A stretch of 64,000 bases of DNA from an uncultured Dokdonia sp. (GCA_947503305.1 CANNDF010000001.1:1054001-1118000), one strand, 5' to 3'; counted from the stretch's first letter, positions 23,081 through 32,946 are shown. The notes: generated by a model not told the origin, from the sequence alone. Numbers and translations are program-made.

Positions 23081-25318
23081 ATGCACTATAAGAACTTTCC
23101 TAAATATGTATTACGTACCCCATTACTACCTCTTACATTTTTCTTTGCGCTTACGCGAAATAAAGAACTGACAACACAGAATCTCAAAGAAGTTGTTAAT
23201 AATAAAATGATAAAGGAGGCATTGTTTCTGGCGTCTCCTAGTTTTTATACTGCTTTTGAAAAATGGTTAAAAGAAGATATAGAAGACGAAAGTAGTAATG
23301 AACGAATGAAACATTCTATTCTCAAATACCTGAGTAGGATGTCATCAAGATGTACTCCTTTTGGATTATTTGCAGGGACAGCAGTAGGAAGTTTTGATAC
23401 AACAACAAACATAGAATTAAATATAGCTGCTCAAAATAAACGTCATACGCGTTTAGACATGAATTATTTAGTAGCGCTATCACAAGATCTTATAAAAGAT
23501 AAAACAGTAAGAGAACAACTCCTATTTTATCCTAATACTAGTATTTATAAAGCGGGTTCACAATTACGATATGTAGAATATAACTATGTAAATAGTCGCA
23601 GAATACATCATATAGTAGGTGTTCATCATTCAGAATATCTAAAAAAAGTACTGAATACTGCTGTAAAAGGAGCATCCTTAAAAAGGCTTTCAGAAAGTTT
23701 AGTAAGTGATGAAATAACAATAGATGTTGCTACAGGATTTGTCGAAGAGTTAGTATCTAGTCAATTATTGGTGAGTGAATTAGAACCATCAGTATCAGGA
23801 CCAGAATTTATGGATCAGTTAGTACCGATATTAAAGAGATGTAATGGTACAGAAACACTTGTTCAAAAACTAAAACATATAGAAGTAAACATACACAAAC
23901 TTGATGATACAATAGGGAACAACACAGACCACTATAAGTCCATAAGCCATTCTCTAGACTCTTTAGGAACTGGATTTGAATTAAAGTACCTGTTCCAAAC
24001 AGACATGTCAATAACCCCCAAAAAAAATACAGTTAATCAAGATTTTCTTGCTAAGGTACGTAGGGCCATGCGTCTGATTAACAAGATATCTCTTGAGCCA
24101 CAAACTACATTGCTTACACAGTTTAAAGAGGCATTTCAAGAAAGATATGAAGATAGGGAAGTGCCCTTGTCACAAGCTTTGGATGTCGAATTAGGGATAG
24201 GTTTTCTTCAAGATAAAGATTCTGGAGATGTTAGCCCTCTTGTAGATGATCTTATATTACCCGGTAAAAGATCGGTTACAAACACTTATAAAGAGACAAA
24301 ACGGAATGCAATACAGATCATATTACATAAAAAACTACTTGCATCTATACAAGCGCAAGAAGAAGAGATAGTACTATCAGATTCAGATTTTGAACACTTT
24401 GAAGAAAATTGGAATGATTTACCAGATACAATCTCTACAATGATTCAAATTGTAAATAAAGAAGGCAAGAAACAACTTATTATGTCAAGCGCTGGCGGTT
24501 CTAGCGCAGCAAATTTATTAGGTCGATTTTGCCATAGCGATTCAGAGATAGAGGCTTATGTAAAAGAGATAGTCGCTATAGAAAAACAAAGTAATCCTGA
24601 TCAACTACTTGCAGAAATTGTACACTTGCCAGAATCACGAGTAGGAAATATTTTAATGCGCCCTGTATTGCGAGAGTATGAAATTCCCTATTTAGCAAAA
24701 TCAATATTACCTATTGAAAAACAATTACCTCTAGAAGATCTCATGATCTCTATTGTGAAAGACCGTATTTTTTTACGTTCAAAAAAATATGACAAAGAAG
24801 TATTGCCTTATTTAAGTAATGCTCATAATTATTCTAACGGTGCATTACCGATCTATCAATTTCTTGCAAATATGCAGAGTCAGCAAAAAAGAAAAGGAAT
24901 AGGTTTTTACTGGGGACCTTTTGAAGGCGATTTTTCTTTTTTACCAAGAGTTGTGTATAAAGATGTCATCATTGCTTTAAAAACATGGAATTTAAGACGA
25001 GATGATGTGCAACCACTTCAAGAATGTCTTAAAGATGTACTATTATTTGAAAAACGATTGCAAGAATTTATTTCTAAAAGGAAGATGCCGCAATATGTGT
25101 TATTAGTAGAGAGTGATAATGAGTTGTTAGTCAATATGAAAAATAGTACGAGTGTGAAGATGTTTTTGGCAACGATAAAACAATATTCAAAATGTACACT
25201 TAAAGAATTTTTACATTCCGACACTGGAGTGGTATATCGTGGAGATGATGTGTTTACGAATCAAATAATTATATCATTTTATAATGAAGCAAAATTAAAA
25301 AAGAATACTCATGGTTAG
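23081..25318 (+). CDS. lanB: Lantibiotic dehydratase, N-terminal (glutamylation) half of split LanB
   Basis: Activates Ser/Thr of the precursor by tRNA-dependent glutamylation. About 745 residues from the ATG at 23081; a TTG at 23075 would add two residues. The N-terminal YVLRTPLLP, then LKYLSRMSSRCTPFGLFAGTAVGSF and later LRYVEYNYVNSRR are LanB dehydratase signatures. The glutamate-elimination domain is missing from this protein and encoded by the next gene, which overlaps by 8 nt, the split arrangement known from Bacteroidota (pinensin type). A degenerate palindrome-like sequence (GCTTACGCGAAA, 23149) lies near the 5' end. Confidence 0.94.
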   Translation: MHYKNFPKYVLRTPLLPLTFFFALTRNKELTTQNLKEVVNNKMIKEALFLASPSFYTAFEKWLKEDIEDESSNERMKHSILKYLSRMSSRCTPFGLFAGTAVGSFDTTTNIELNIAAQNKRHTRLDMNYLVALSQDLIKDKTVREQLLFYPNTSIYKAGSQLRYVEYNYVNSRRIHHIVGVHHSEYLKKVLNTAVKGASLKRLSESLVSDEITIDVATGFVEELVSSQLLVSELEPSVSGPEFMDQLVPILKRCNGTETLVQKLKHIEVNIHKLDDTIGNNTDHYKSISHSLDSLGTGFELKYLFQTDMSITPKKNTVNQDFLAKVRRAMRLINKISLEPQTTLLTQFKEAFQERYEDREVPLSQALDVELGIGFLQDKDSGDVSPLVDDLILPGKRSVTNTYKETKRNAIQIILHKKLLASIQAQEEEIVLSDSDFEHFEENWNDLPDTISTMIQIVNKEGKKQLIMSSAGGSSAANLLGRFCHSDSEIEAYVKEIVAIEKQSNPDQLLAEIVHLPESRVGNILMRPVLREYEIPYLAKSILPIEKQLPLEDLMISIVKDRIFLRSKKYDKEVLPYLSNAHNYSNGALPIYQFLANMQSQQKRKGIGFYWGPFEGDFSFLPRVVYKDVIIALKTWNLRRDDVQPLQECLKDVLLFEKRLQEFISKRKMPQYVLLVESDNELLVNMKNSTSVKMFLATIKQYSKCTLKEFLHSDTGVVYRGDDVFTNQIIISFYNEAKLKKNTHG

Positions 25319-26204
25319 TATACAACGTACATTTATTCCAGGAGATTCGTGGGTATATTATAAAATATACACAGGCACTAAGACATCAGATTTAATACTT
25401 ACAGAAGTAATCAAGCCTGTAGTAGAAAAATTATATAAAGAAGAATATATAAATCAATGGTTTTTTATACGCTATTCAGACCCCAAACATCACTTACGTA
25501 TACGCCTGCACTGTAAAGATTACAAAGCTATAGGAAACGTGATCCATATAATGTATAAAGAATTGGATGCTTTCGCGAAAGCGGACCTCATATGGAAAAT
25601 ACAGTTAGATACATATCAAAGAGAAATAGAACGCTATGGGGCAGAACACATAGAACTTGCAGAACGTCTTTTTTGTTATGATAGCGAGATGATCGTGCAC
25701 TTTCTGGATATGATAGATGGAGAAGAAGGTGAGGAATTAAGGTGGTTATATACTATACGAGCACTAGATCAAATGCTTTCCGATTTTGGGTATTCTGAAG
25801 ATCAAAAGATGTTGTTTATGGAGCGATTAAAAACTGGGTTTGGATTGGAATTTGGAATGAATAAATCTTTAAAAAAACAATTGGATGTAAAGTTTAGAAC
25901 AAATCGAGAGAAAATAGCTTTCTTTATACGTTTTACTAAAGCAGATCAGCCAGAATATGAGCCTCTTTTAAAAATATTAGAAACGAAGAGTCAAAAAGTA
26001 AAAGGAGTAGTAGCAAAACTAAAAGCAAAAACCGATGATAAAACTTTAGATAGGTATCTGGGAAGCTATGCACATATGCTTATGAATAGAATCTTCAGGT
26101 CAAAAAACAGGCTACATGAAATGGTGGTTTATGACTTGCTGTTTAGGCATTATAAAGTGCTTTGGGGAATTCGTACATTTAATAAAAAGTCAACAACAAA
26201 ATAA
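25311..26204 (+). CDS. LanB C-terminal-type glutamate elimination protein (thiopeptide-type bacteriocin protein)
   Basis: A 297-residue protein of the SpaB C-terminal family, which removes glutamate from glutamylated Ser/Thr to give dehydroamino acids. Hallmarks are WVYYKIYTG near the start, VEKLYKEEYINQWFFIRYSDPKHHLRIRLH, and the C-terminal YLGSYAHMLMNRIFRSKNRLHEMVVYDLLFRHY. Its ATG lies inside the last codons of lanB (8-nt overlap), so the two halves are coupled. One copy of the genome palindrome (25569-25582) lies in the coding sequence and is read as AFAKA. Confidence 0.93.
   Translation: MVSIQRTFIPGDSWVYYKIYTGTKTSDLILTEVIKPVVEKLYKEEYINQWFFIRYSDPKHHLRIRLHCKDYKAIGNVIHIMYKELDAFAKADLIWKIQLDTYQREIERYGAEHIELAERLFCYDSEMIVHFLDMIDGEEGEELRWLYTIRALDQMLSDFGYSEDQKMLFMERLKTGFGLEFGMNKSLKKQLDVKFRTNREKIAFFIRFTKADQPEYEPLLKILETKSQKVKGVVAKLKAKTDDKTLDRYLGSYAHMLMNRIFRSKNRLHEMVVYDLLFRHYKVLWGIRTFNKKSTTK
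25569..25582. repeat. Palindrome GCTTTCGCGAAAGC, copy (coding)
   Basis: Perfect 14-bp core within the elimination-domain gene, in frame as AFAKA. Confidence 0.9.
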
Positions 26205-26215
26205 TTAGTATTACT

Positions 26216-28405
26216 TTGAGAAAATTTCCATTTTATAAACAAGCAGATTTTAAAGATTGCGGCCCTACGTGTATCAAGATTATCGCTAAGTATTATAAAA
26301 AACCAATACCCATTCAACTACTACGTAATCTCAGTGAGACTACAAGAGCAGGGAGTAGTTTGTTGGGAATAAGTAATGCTGCTGAGAAAATAGGTTTCAG
26401 AACATTAGGAGTAAAAATTACTTTAGAACAGCTGGAAGAGATACCATTACCATGTATATTACATTGGAATAAAAATCATTATGTAGTACTTTATAAAATA
26501 GCAAAAGGGGTCTATTATATATCAGATCCAGCACATGGTTTATTAACCTATGGGAAAGAAGAATTGTTGAAATACTGGATAGGTAATAATGCAACAGATA
26601 TAACAGCAGAAGGAGTCGCCCTTTTGCTAGAAACAACTCCAAAATTCTTTGATGAAGAGTTTGATGAAGAAAAGAAGAACTTTGGGTTTTCTTTTATAAC
26701 TAAGTACATTTTTAGGTATAAAAAATTCATTGCTCAGCTTATTATAGGGTTATTAGCAGGAAGTTTATTACAACTTGTTTTTCCTTTTTTGACTCAGAGT
26801 ATTGTTGATGTAGGGATTAAAAATCAAGATATCAATTTTATATATTTAATATTGGTAGCACAGTTGTTTTTGTTTTTTGGCCGTACAGCCGTAGAGGTCA
26901 TACGGAGTTGGATTCTTTTACATCTAAGTACCCGTATAAATATTTCATTGATTTCAGATTTTTTTATAAAATTAATGAACCTCCCTATTTCATTTTTTGA
27001 CGTACGAATGACAGGAGATATATTACAACGCCTTAATGATCATAAGCGTATAGAACGTATTTTGACGACATCGTCTCTCAATGTTTTATTCTCTATGGTA
27101 AATCTTATAGTTTTTGGATTTGTATTGGCATTTTATAGTATGCAAATTTTTGGGATCTTCTTGGTAGGAAGTATTTTATACTTTTTATGGATTGTTATTT
27201 TCCTTAAAAAAAGAGCAGATCTGGACTATAAACGATTTTCACAAGTAAGTCAAGAACAAAGTAAAGTCATAGAACTTATCAATGGCATGCAAGAAATAAA
27301 ACTCCATAATGCCGAAAAGCAAAAAAGATGGGGATGGGAGTTTATGCAGGCGCGTCTTTTTAAAATCTCTATAGAAAGTCTGGCATTAGAACAGTATCAA
27401 AGTGTTGGATCTAGCTTTATAAATGAATTTAAAAATATTTTAATTACCGTACTTTCAGCAAAGCTGGTTATCGATGGTGATATTACATTAGGAATGATGC
27501 TTGCCATTACGTATATCGTAGGACAACTCAATTCTCCTATTACACAATTGATTAGTTTTATAAGAGAATGGCAAGATGCTCGTATTTCTCTTGATCGATT
27601 AGGAGAAATCCATAATAAAGAAGATGAAGAAGGAAAGGACGAAGAAAAGATTATTGATATTCCGAATGATGTAGATTTTGCTATAGATACGATATCGTTT
27701 AGGTATATAGGTTCTGATGTAAAGGTTTTAGATAATTTAAGTTTACACATTCCTGCAAATAAAATTACGGCTATTGTAGGTGTGAGTGGTAGTGGAAAAA
27801 CTACTTTAATGAAACTTTTACTTAAATTTTATGAACCAGATAAAGGGCAAATAAAAATAGGGACTTCGGATTTACAAAATATATCTCAAAGAGCTTGGCG
27901 AGAGTCTTGTGGTGTCGTAATGCAAGAAGGATATGTCTTTAATGACACTATTGCAAATAATATTGCTGTAGGAGATGATTTTGTAGATAAGAAAAAACTA
28001 GCCCATGCTGTAGATGTAGCAAATATTAAATCATTCATAGAGTCATTACCACTTTCTTATAATACCAAAATAGGGATGGAAGGTGTAGGATTGAGTACAG
28101 GACAAAAACAACGTTTGTTTATTGCAAGAGCTGTATATAAAGATCCTGCGTTTTTGTTTTTTGATGAGGCAACCAGTGCTCTAGATGCGAATAATGAAAA
28201 AATCATTATGGAAAAACTAGATGTTTTTTTCAAAAATAAAACAGCAATCGTTATTGCACATAGATTAAGTACTGTAAAAAATGCACATCAAATAGTGGTA
28301 TTAGACCAAGGACAGATAGTAGAAGTAGGTGATCATACCTCTTTGACAGAAAAGAAAGGATACTATTATAGTCTAGTAAAAAACCAATTAGAACTCGGAA
28401 AATAA
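26216..28405 (+). CDS. lanT: Peptidase-containing ABC exporter (C39 protease, LanT type)
   Basis: A 729-residue inner-membrane half-transporter that removes GG leaders and exports the product. The N-terminal C39 peptidase has Cys15 (DCGPTC), His88 (KNHYVVLY) and Asp104 (SDPAHG). A six-helix membrane domain (about 165-440) follows, then the ATPase with Walker A GVSGSGKTT (about 522), signature LSTGQ (about 626) and FFDEATSALD. Translation must start at the TTG at 26216, because the peptidase begins there and no ATG is near. Directly follows the elimination-domain gene and precedes the fusion protein. Confidence 0.96.
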   Translation: MRKFPFYKQADFKDCGPTCIKIIAKYYKKPIPIQLLRNLSETTRAGSSLLGISNAAEKIGFRTLGVKITLEQLEEIPLPCILHWNKNHYVVLYKIAKGVYYISDPAHGLLTYGKEELLKYWIGNNATDITAEGVALLLETTPKFFDEEFDEEKKNFGFSFITKYIFRYKKFIAQLIIGLLAGSLLQLVFPFLTQSIVDVGIKNQDINFIYLILVAQLFLFFGRTAVEVIRSWILLHLSTRINISLISDFFIKLMNLPISFFDVRMTGDILQRLNDHKRIERILTTSSLNVLFSMVNLIVFGFVLAFYSMQIFGIFLVGSILYFLWIVIFLKKRADLDYKRFSQVSQEQSKVIELINGMQEIKLHNAEKQKRWGWEFMQARLFKISIESLALEQYQSVGSSFINEFKNILITVLSAKLVIDGDITLGMMLAITYIVGQLNSPITQLISFIREWQDARISLDRLGEIHNKEDEEGKDEEKIIDIPNDVDFAIDTISFRYIGSDVKVLDNLSLHIPANKITAIVGVSGSGKTTLMKLLLKFYEPDKGQIKIGTSDLQNISQRAWRESCGVVMQEGYVFNDTIANNIAVGDDFVDKKKLAHAVDVANIKSFIESLPLSYNTKIGMEGVGLSTGQKQRLFIARAVYKDPAFLFFDEATSALDANNEKIIMEKLDVFFKNKTAIVIAHRLSTVKNAHQIVVLDQGQIVEVGDHTSLTEKKGYYYSLVKNQLELGK

Positions 28406-28418
28406 ATAGTAAAAGAAC

Positions 28419-29711
28419 ATGCCAGATCAATTAGAAGATATTGAATTGCGTAGTGAAGAGGTTCAAGAAATCTTAACACAACCTCCTAACTGGATGATAC
28501 GTTGGGGGAGTGCCCTTTTTTTAGGATTAATATTGATGCTATTGATTATGTCTTGGTTTATAAAATACCCAGATATTATTCCTTCCGAAGCATTAATTAC
28601 AACGATCATTCCTCCACAGAAAGAATATGCCAAAACAACAGGAAGACTTAGTGCGATACTTGTAGATGATAATGAAGCTGTAGATAAAGGGCAGCCATTA
28701 GCTATTATAGAAAATCCCGCACGGCATGAAGACGTTTTTACACTTAAACGTATACTAGATACGATTTCTATAAAAAATAATACATTTTTTTACCCTTTAG
28801 ATGACATTCCCGTTTTTTTTCTAGGTGATATAGAGTCAGATTATGCATTGTTTGAAAATAGCTATATCCAGTATGAACTTAATAAGGAGTTACAACCTTT
28901 TTCAAACGAAGCTATTGCAAATCGATTTTCTATTTCAGAACTACAAAGTAGATTAAAGAGTATGCAAGCACAACGAGATCTCAATCAGTCAGAACTTGAA
29001 TTTATAAAAAGAGATTTTGAACGTAATAAAGAGCTTTTTAAAAAAGGAGTCATTGCAGCTTCTACCATAGAGAGTAAAGAGTTAGAATATCTTCAGGCAG
29101 AGCGTAACTATAAGAATATGGAAGTCTCTATTTCTCAGCTTCGCGAAAGCATAAGTAGTGCTCAGAGTACTTCTAAGGGTACAGAGATTAATAGAGTAAA
29201 AGAAGAGATGGTGCTTTTAAAAGGAGTGATACAATCTCTTAATCAAGTTAAAAAAAGTATTAGAGATTGGGAGTTACGATACGCACTGATGTCTAATTTA
29301 GATGGGAAAGTATCTTTTTTGAATTTTTGGAATGAAAACCAAACCGTAAATCAAGGAGATTTAGTATTTACAATTCTACCTTCAGAAAATGCAGATTTTA
29401 TTGCAAAGCTGAGAACACCTGCTCAAAATTCGGGAAAGATTAAAATCGGGCAAGAAGTAAATATCAAATTAGAAAATTATCCAGATACTGAATTTGGAAT
29501 ATTACAAGGGAGTATCATTAAAAAGTCGCTCATTCCAGATGAAAATGGGATGTATGCTATCGATGTGTCATTGCCTAAAACATTAGTAACTACCTATAAC
29601 AAAGAGATAAAATTTCAACAAGAAATGAGGGGAGTTGCAGAGATTGTTACAGAAGATCTTCGCCTTATAGAACGTTTCTTTTATCAACTACGCACTGTGT
29701 TTAAGAGGTAG
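28419..29711 (+). CDS. HlyD-family membrane fusion protein of the peptide exporter
   Basis: A 430-residue periplasmic adaptor: short cytosolic N-terminus, one membrane helix (ALFLGLILMLLIMSWFI, about 27-45), a biotinyl-lipoyl-like half (GRLSAILVDDNEAVDKGQPLAII), a long coiled-coil hairpin (about 160-290) and the second half (DGKVSFLNFWNENQTVNQGD). It would link the C39 ABC exporter to an outer-membrane channel; no TolC homologue is in the window. 13 bp after the exporter and last gene of the cluster. A near-copy of the palindrome (29138) lies in the coiled-coil coding part. Confidence 0.92.
   Translation: MPDQLEDIELRSEEVQEILTQPPNWMIRWGSALFLGLILMLLIMSWFIKYPDIIPSEALITTIIPPQKEYAKTTGRLSAILVDDNEAVDKGQPLAIIENPARHEDVFTLKRILDTISIKNNTFFYPLDDIPVFFLGDIESDYALFENSYIQYELNKELQPFSNEAIANRFSISELQSRLKSMQAQRDLNQSELEFIKRDFERNKELFKKGVIAASTIESKELEYLQAERNYKNMEVSISQLRESISSAQSTSKGTEINRVKEEMVLLKGVIQSLNQVKKSIRDWELRYALMSNLDGKVSFLNFWNENQTVNQGDLVFTILPSENADFIAKLRTPAQNSGKIKIGQEVNIKLENYPDTEFGILQGSIIKKSLIPDENGMYAIDVSLPKTLVTTYNKEIKFQQEMRGVAEIVTEDLRLIERFFYQLRTVFKR
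29138..29150. repeat. Near-palindrome GCTTCGCGAAAGC (coding)
   Basis: One T shorter than the core on the left arm; inside the fusion-protein gene and read as LRES. Confidence 0.6.
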
Positions 29712-29733
29712 TATTCGTTTGCAAAAACGGTCT

Positions 29734-31086
29734 TTATCCAATAATCATCCCAGCAATTGTAGCCGAAATCAGGGAGGCAATAGACCCACCTATTAAAGCT
29801 TTCATTCCAAATTTTGATAAGACGATACGTTGTCCTGGAGCCAAAGATCCAATCCCTCCTATTTGGATACCTATGGAAGCAAAGTTTGCAAATCCACATA
29901 GCATATAAGTAGCCATGATAATAGACTTTTCATAGTTAAGATGTACTGTATTTGCTGTGTTTTTTAAATCAGCAAGTTGGATGTATCCTACAAATTCACT
30001 AGCAGCAAGTTTGATACCTAAAAGTTGACCCATCATCATCATATCTTCCTTAGCAACACCTATAAGCCACATTAAAGGAGCAAAGATAGTTCCTAAAATA
30101 GCTTCTATAGATAATTCTGGATATGATGTATTTGTAGCCATCCATTCATTTATAGAAGTAATACTACCTACCCATCCTAAAATTCCATTCAACATGGCAA
30201 TAAATGCAACAAAGACCAAAAGCATAGCACCTACATTAACGGCTAGTTTAAGACCCTCGGTTGTACCATTTGAAATAGCATCTAGGATATTTGATCCTAT
30301 TCTTTCTGAAGATACAGTTACATCCGTATTTACTTCTTCAGTTTGTGGGTATAAAATTTTAGAAATTACAATAGCTCCTGGAGCTGCCATGACTGATGCT
30401 GCAAGTAAATGCTTTGCAAAAACAAGTCGTAATTCAGGATCATCACCTCCTAAAAACCCAATATAGGCAGCAAGTACAGCTCCGGCAACCGTGGCCATAC
30501 CACCTATCATAACAAGGAGCATTTCTGATTTATTCATCTTCTCCAGATAGGCTTTTATAAGTAGTGGTGCTTCAGTCTGTCCTAAAAAAATATTTCCAGC
30601 AACGCTTAGACTCTCAGCCCCCGAGATTCCTAGAAGCTTAGATAATAACCATCCAAATGCTTTGACAACTTTTTGGATAACCCCAAAATAATACAATACT
30701 GATGTCAAGGCAGAGAAGAAAATAATTGTAGGAAGCACTTGAAAAGCAAAAATATACCCAAAAGTATTCATGTCACTCACGAGTCCTTTAAAAAGGAAAT
30801 CACTTCCTGCCAGAGTAAACTCTAAAATATTTACAAAAATACTACCTATAAAATCAAAGATTTTTTCAATGAATGGGACTTTTAAAACTCCAATAGCAAT
30901 CACAAGTTGAAAAGCAAGACCTAACCCTACTGTTTTCCAATTGATCGCTTTCCTATTACTACTAAAAAGATAAGCAATAAATAAAAGTGATAGCATTCCT
31001 AATACGCCTCTCCAAAGACTATTGAATGAAAACCCTTGAGAAGGAACGACTTGCGTGATTTCTATACTACTTAAGAAAAGTGTCAT
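29734..31086 (-). CDS. Concentrative nucleoside transporter (CNT / NupC family)
   Basis: A 450-residue inner-membrane symporter importing nucleosides with Na+ or H+. Multiple hydrophobic helices carry the family blocks SLSVAGNIFLGQTEAPLLIKAYL (nucleoside-binding region), MLLVMIGGMATVAGAVLAAY and the C-terminal GFANFASIGIQIGGIGSLAP. The N-terminal SLWRGVLGMLSLLFIAYLFS is typical of the Bacteroidota members. It converges with the lanthipeptide cluster and marks the return to core genes. A 15-bp gap to the nuclease gene suggests one transcript. Confidence 0.94.
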   Translation of the reverse strand: MTLFLSSIEITQVVPSQGFSFNSLWRGVLGMLSLLFIAYLFSSNRKAINWKTVGLGLAFQLVIAIGVLKVPFIEKIFDFIGSIFVNILEFTLAGSDFLFKGLVSDMNTFGYIFAFQVLPTIIFFSALTSVLYYFGVIQKVVKAFGWLLSKLLGISGAESLSVAGNIFLGQTEAPLLIKAYLEKMNKSEMLLVMIGGMATVAGAVLAAYIGFLGGDDPELRLVFAKHLLAASVMAAPGAIVISKILYPQTEEVNTDVTVSSERIGSNILDAISNGTTEGLKLAVNVGAMLLVFVAFIAMLNGILGWVGSITSINEWMATNTSYPELSIEAILGTIFAPLMWLIGVAKEDMMMMGQLLGIKLAASEFVGYIQLADLKNTANTVHLNYEKSIIMATYMLCGFANFASIGIQIGGIGSLAPGQRIVLSKFGMKALIGGSIASLISATIAGMIIG

Positions 31087-31101
31087 ATGATAAGTGAAGC
31101 A

Positions 31102-31719
31102 TTAATTGCGTTTTGAGATTTCGTCTCTAATTTTTGCAGCAAGCTCATAATCTTCATTATTTACGGCTTGTTCAAGTTGAGTATGTAATTCTTGAAGTGA
31201 CATTCTCTTATAATCGTTATCTCCAGTAAGTAATTCTTCTTCTTCTAGCAATATTTCATCCATAAGCGCTTCATCATCTTCCGAAAATTCTTCAGGTTCT
31301 GGACTCCCTTTTAAGAAAATACCCGCTTTATCTAGTATGTTTTTATACGTAAAAATAGGTGCTTGAAATCGCAATGCAAGGGAGATAGCATCACTAGTAC
31401 GAGCATCTATGATTTCTTCTATTTTATCTCGTTCACAGATAATACTAGAATAAAAAACACCGTCTACCAGTTTGTGAATAATAACTTGCTTAATGACAAC
31501 GTCAAAACGATCTGCAAAATTTTTAAAAAGGTCATGTGTAAGCGGTCTGGGAGGTCGTATTTCTTTTTCTAAGGCGATAGCAATAGACTGAGCTTCAAAA
31601 GCTCCAATAACGATAGGAAGCTTACGTTCGCCGTCCACTTCACTTAATATAAGAGCATAAGCTCCATTCTGTGTTTGACTGTAAGAGATCCCCTTAATGT
31701 TTAAACGCACTAAACTCAT
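31102..31719 (-). CDS. Bifunctional nuclease family (BFN/DUF151) protein with UVR motif
   Basis: A 205-residue protein. The N-terminal DUF151 domain contains YALILSEVDGERKLPIVIGAFEAQSIAIALE and the later IDARTSDAISLALRFQAPIF, the family hallmark. The C-terminal 35 residues (MSLQELHTQLEQAVNNEDYELAAKIRDEI) form a UvrB/UvrC interaction motif. Members with this arrangement are common in Bacteroidota, and nuclease activity has been described for plant homologues. Role here is probably nucleic-acid related but untested. Confidence 0.9.
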   Translation of the reverse strand: MSLVRLNIKGISYSQTQNGAYALILSEVDGERKLPIVIGAFEAQSIAIALEKEIRPPRPLTHDLFKNFADRFDVVIKQVIIHKLVDGVFYSSIICERDKIEEIIDARTSDAISLALRFQAPIFTYKNILDKAGIFLKGSPEPEEFSEDDEALMDEILLEEEELLTGDNDYKRMSLQELHTQLEQAVNNEDYELAAKIRDEISKRN

Positions 31720-31810
31720 AATTGCAAAAGTAATAAAAGTTAATTGAGTTTAGAACTATAAAGATTGAAGTGTTGAAAAGATACAGTAATGCATAGCTCA
31801 TTTATTTGCT

Positions 31811-31846
31811 TAAAAAATTCAGGCTAAGAATATGATCTTAGCCTGA
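31811..31846 (-). terminator. Terminator of etfBA
   Basis: An 11-bp stem TCAGGCTAAGA / TCTTAGCCTGA (31819-31829, 31836-31846), with a T-run on its minus-strand 3' side, about 50 nt after the etfA stop. Confidence 0.88.
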
Positions 31847-31896
31847 TTGTATATTTGATAGTTATACTATATAATATAACATCATGCTTACATAAT

Positions 31897-32865
31897 TTAT
31901 GAATTAGCCGCTTTAAAAGCTTTTAATTTCTCATTAAGTTGTGGTACAATTTCAAAAGCATCACCTACAATACCATAATCTGCAGCTTTAAAGAAAGGAG
32001 CTTCAGGATCATTATTGATAACTACTTTTACTTTAGAAGAGTTAATCCCTGCAAGATGCTGGATGGCACCAGAAATCCCTATAGCAATATAAAGATTAGA
32101 GGCAACAGGCTTTCCTGTTTGCCCTACATGTTCTCCGTGAGGTCTCCATCCTAGATCAGACACTGGTTTAGAACAGGCAGTTGCGGCTCCTAGGATATCT
32201 GCCATCTCTTCGATCATTCCCCAGTTTTCAGGACCTTTAAGTCCACGACCAGCAGAAACAACAATCTCTGCATCAGCAATAGATACCTTATCAGAAGCTT
32301 TATCCACAGATTCTAGTTGTACACCAAAATCAGAGTTATCAAGTGTTGGAGTAAATGCTTCTGCTACGGCAGCACCATTATTTTCATTAAGACCAAATGC
32401 ATTTTTACCGAGTCCTACTAATTTTATAGCTGTGTTGATTTCAGTATGGCTATATGCCTTATTGGTAAACGCTGTACGCTTTACTTTAAATGGAGCAGTA
32501 CCTTCTGGTAAAGCAATAACATTTGAAGCATATCCTGCTTCTAATTGTACTGCAAGTAAAGGTGCTATATATTTTGCATCGGCAGTTTGACTCACCACTA
32601 CAACACTACCTCCATCTGCTTTTACGGCTTGTGCAATGGTTTTTGCATAAGCTGCAGCATTAAAATTTTCAAGTTTAGAATCATTGATTTCTAATACTTT
32701 GTCTACTCCGTAAGCCCCAAGAGCCGCAGCATCACCACCATTTATAGCAATAGCTGTTACGGTAGTTCCCATCATATCTGCTACGCTCTTTGCGTAACTA
32801 GCGACTTCAAATGCGGTCTTTTTAAAAGTACCTTTTTCAGATTCTGTATATACTAAAACTGACAT
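31897..32865 (-). CDS. etfA: Electron transfer flavoprotein subunit alpha
   Basis: Carries the FAD of the ETF heterodimer, passing electrons from acyl-CoA dehydrogenases to the respiratory chain. The protein is 322 residues. The C-terminal FAD-binding region is intact: SAGRGLKGPENWGMIEEMADILGAATACSKPVSDLGW, then HVGQTGKPVASNLYIAIGISGAIQHLAGI and INNDPEAPFFKAADYGIVGD. It follows etfB with a 116-bp gap that contains a copy of the genome palindrome. Confidence 0.97.
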   Translation of the reverse strand: MSVLVYTESEKGTFKKTAFEVASYAKSVADMMGTTVTAIAINGGDAAALGAYGVDKVLEINDSKLENFNAAAYAKTIAQAVKADGGSVVVVSQTADAKYIAPLLAVQLEAGYASNVIALPEGTAPFKVKRTAFTNKAYSHTEINTAIKLVGLGKNAFGLNENNGAAVAEAFTPTLDNSDFGVQLESVDKASDKVSIADAEIVVSAGRGLKGPENWGMIEEMADILGAATACSKPVSDLGWRPHGEHVGQTGKPVASNLYIAIGISGAIQHLAGINSSKVKVVINNDPEAPFFKAADYGIVGDAFEIVPQLNEKLKAFKAANS

Positions 32866-32946
32866 ATTTTATTTTTTTGTAGTTTGTTTTGATACCATTT
32901 TATAATATGTCAAAACAAGCTTGTATTTTATTTTTTTGATTTTTCC

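Noticed and set aside
23149-23160. GCTTACGCGAAA in lanB as another palindrome copy
   Set aside because: Only half of the palindrome matches, and it may simply be coding sequence (ALTRN).
29745-29756. TAGCCGAAATC, similar to the leader RNA motif
   Set aside because: Lies in the coding end of the nucleoside transporter, with no matching stem and no GAGTAGGC tail.
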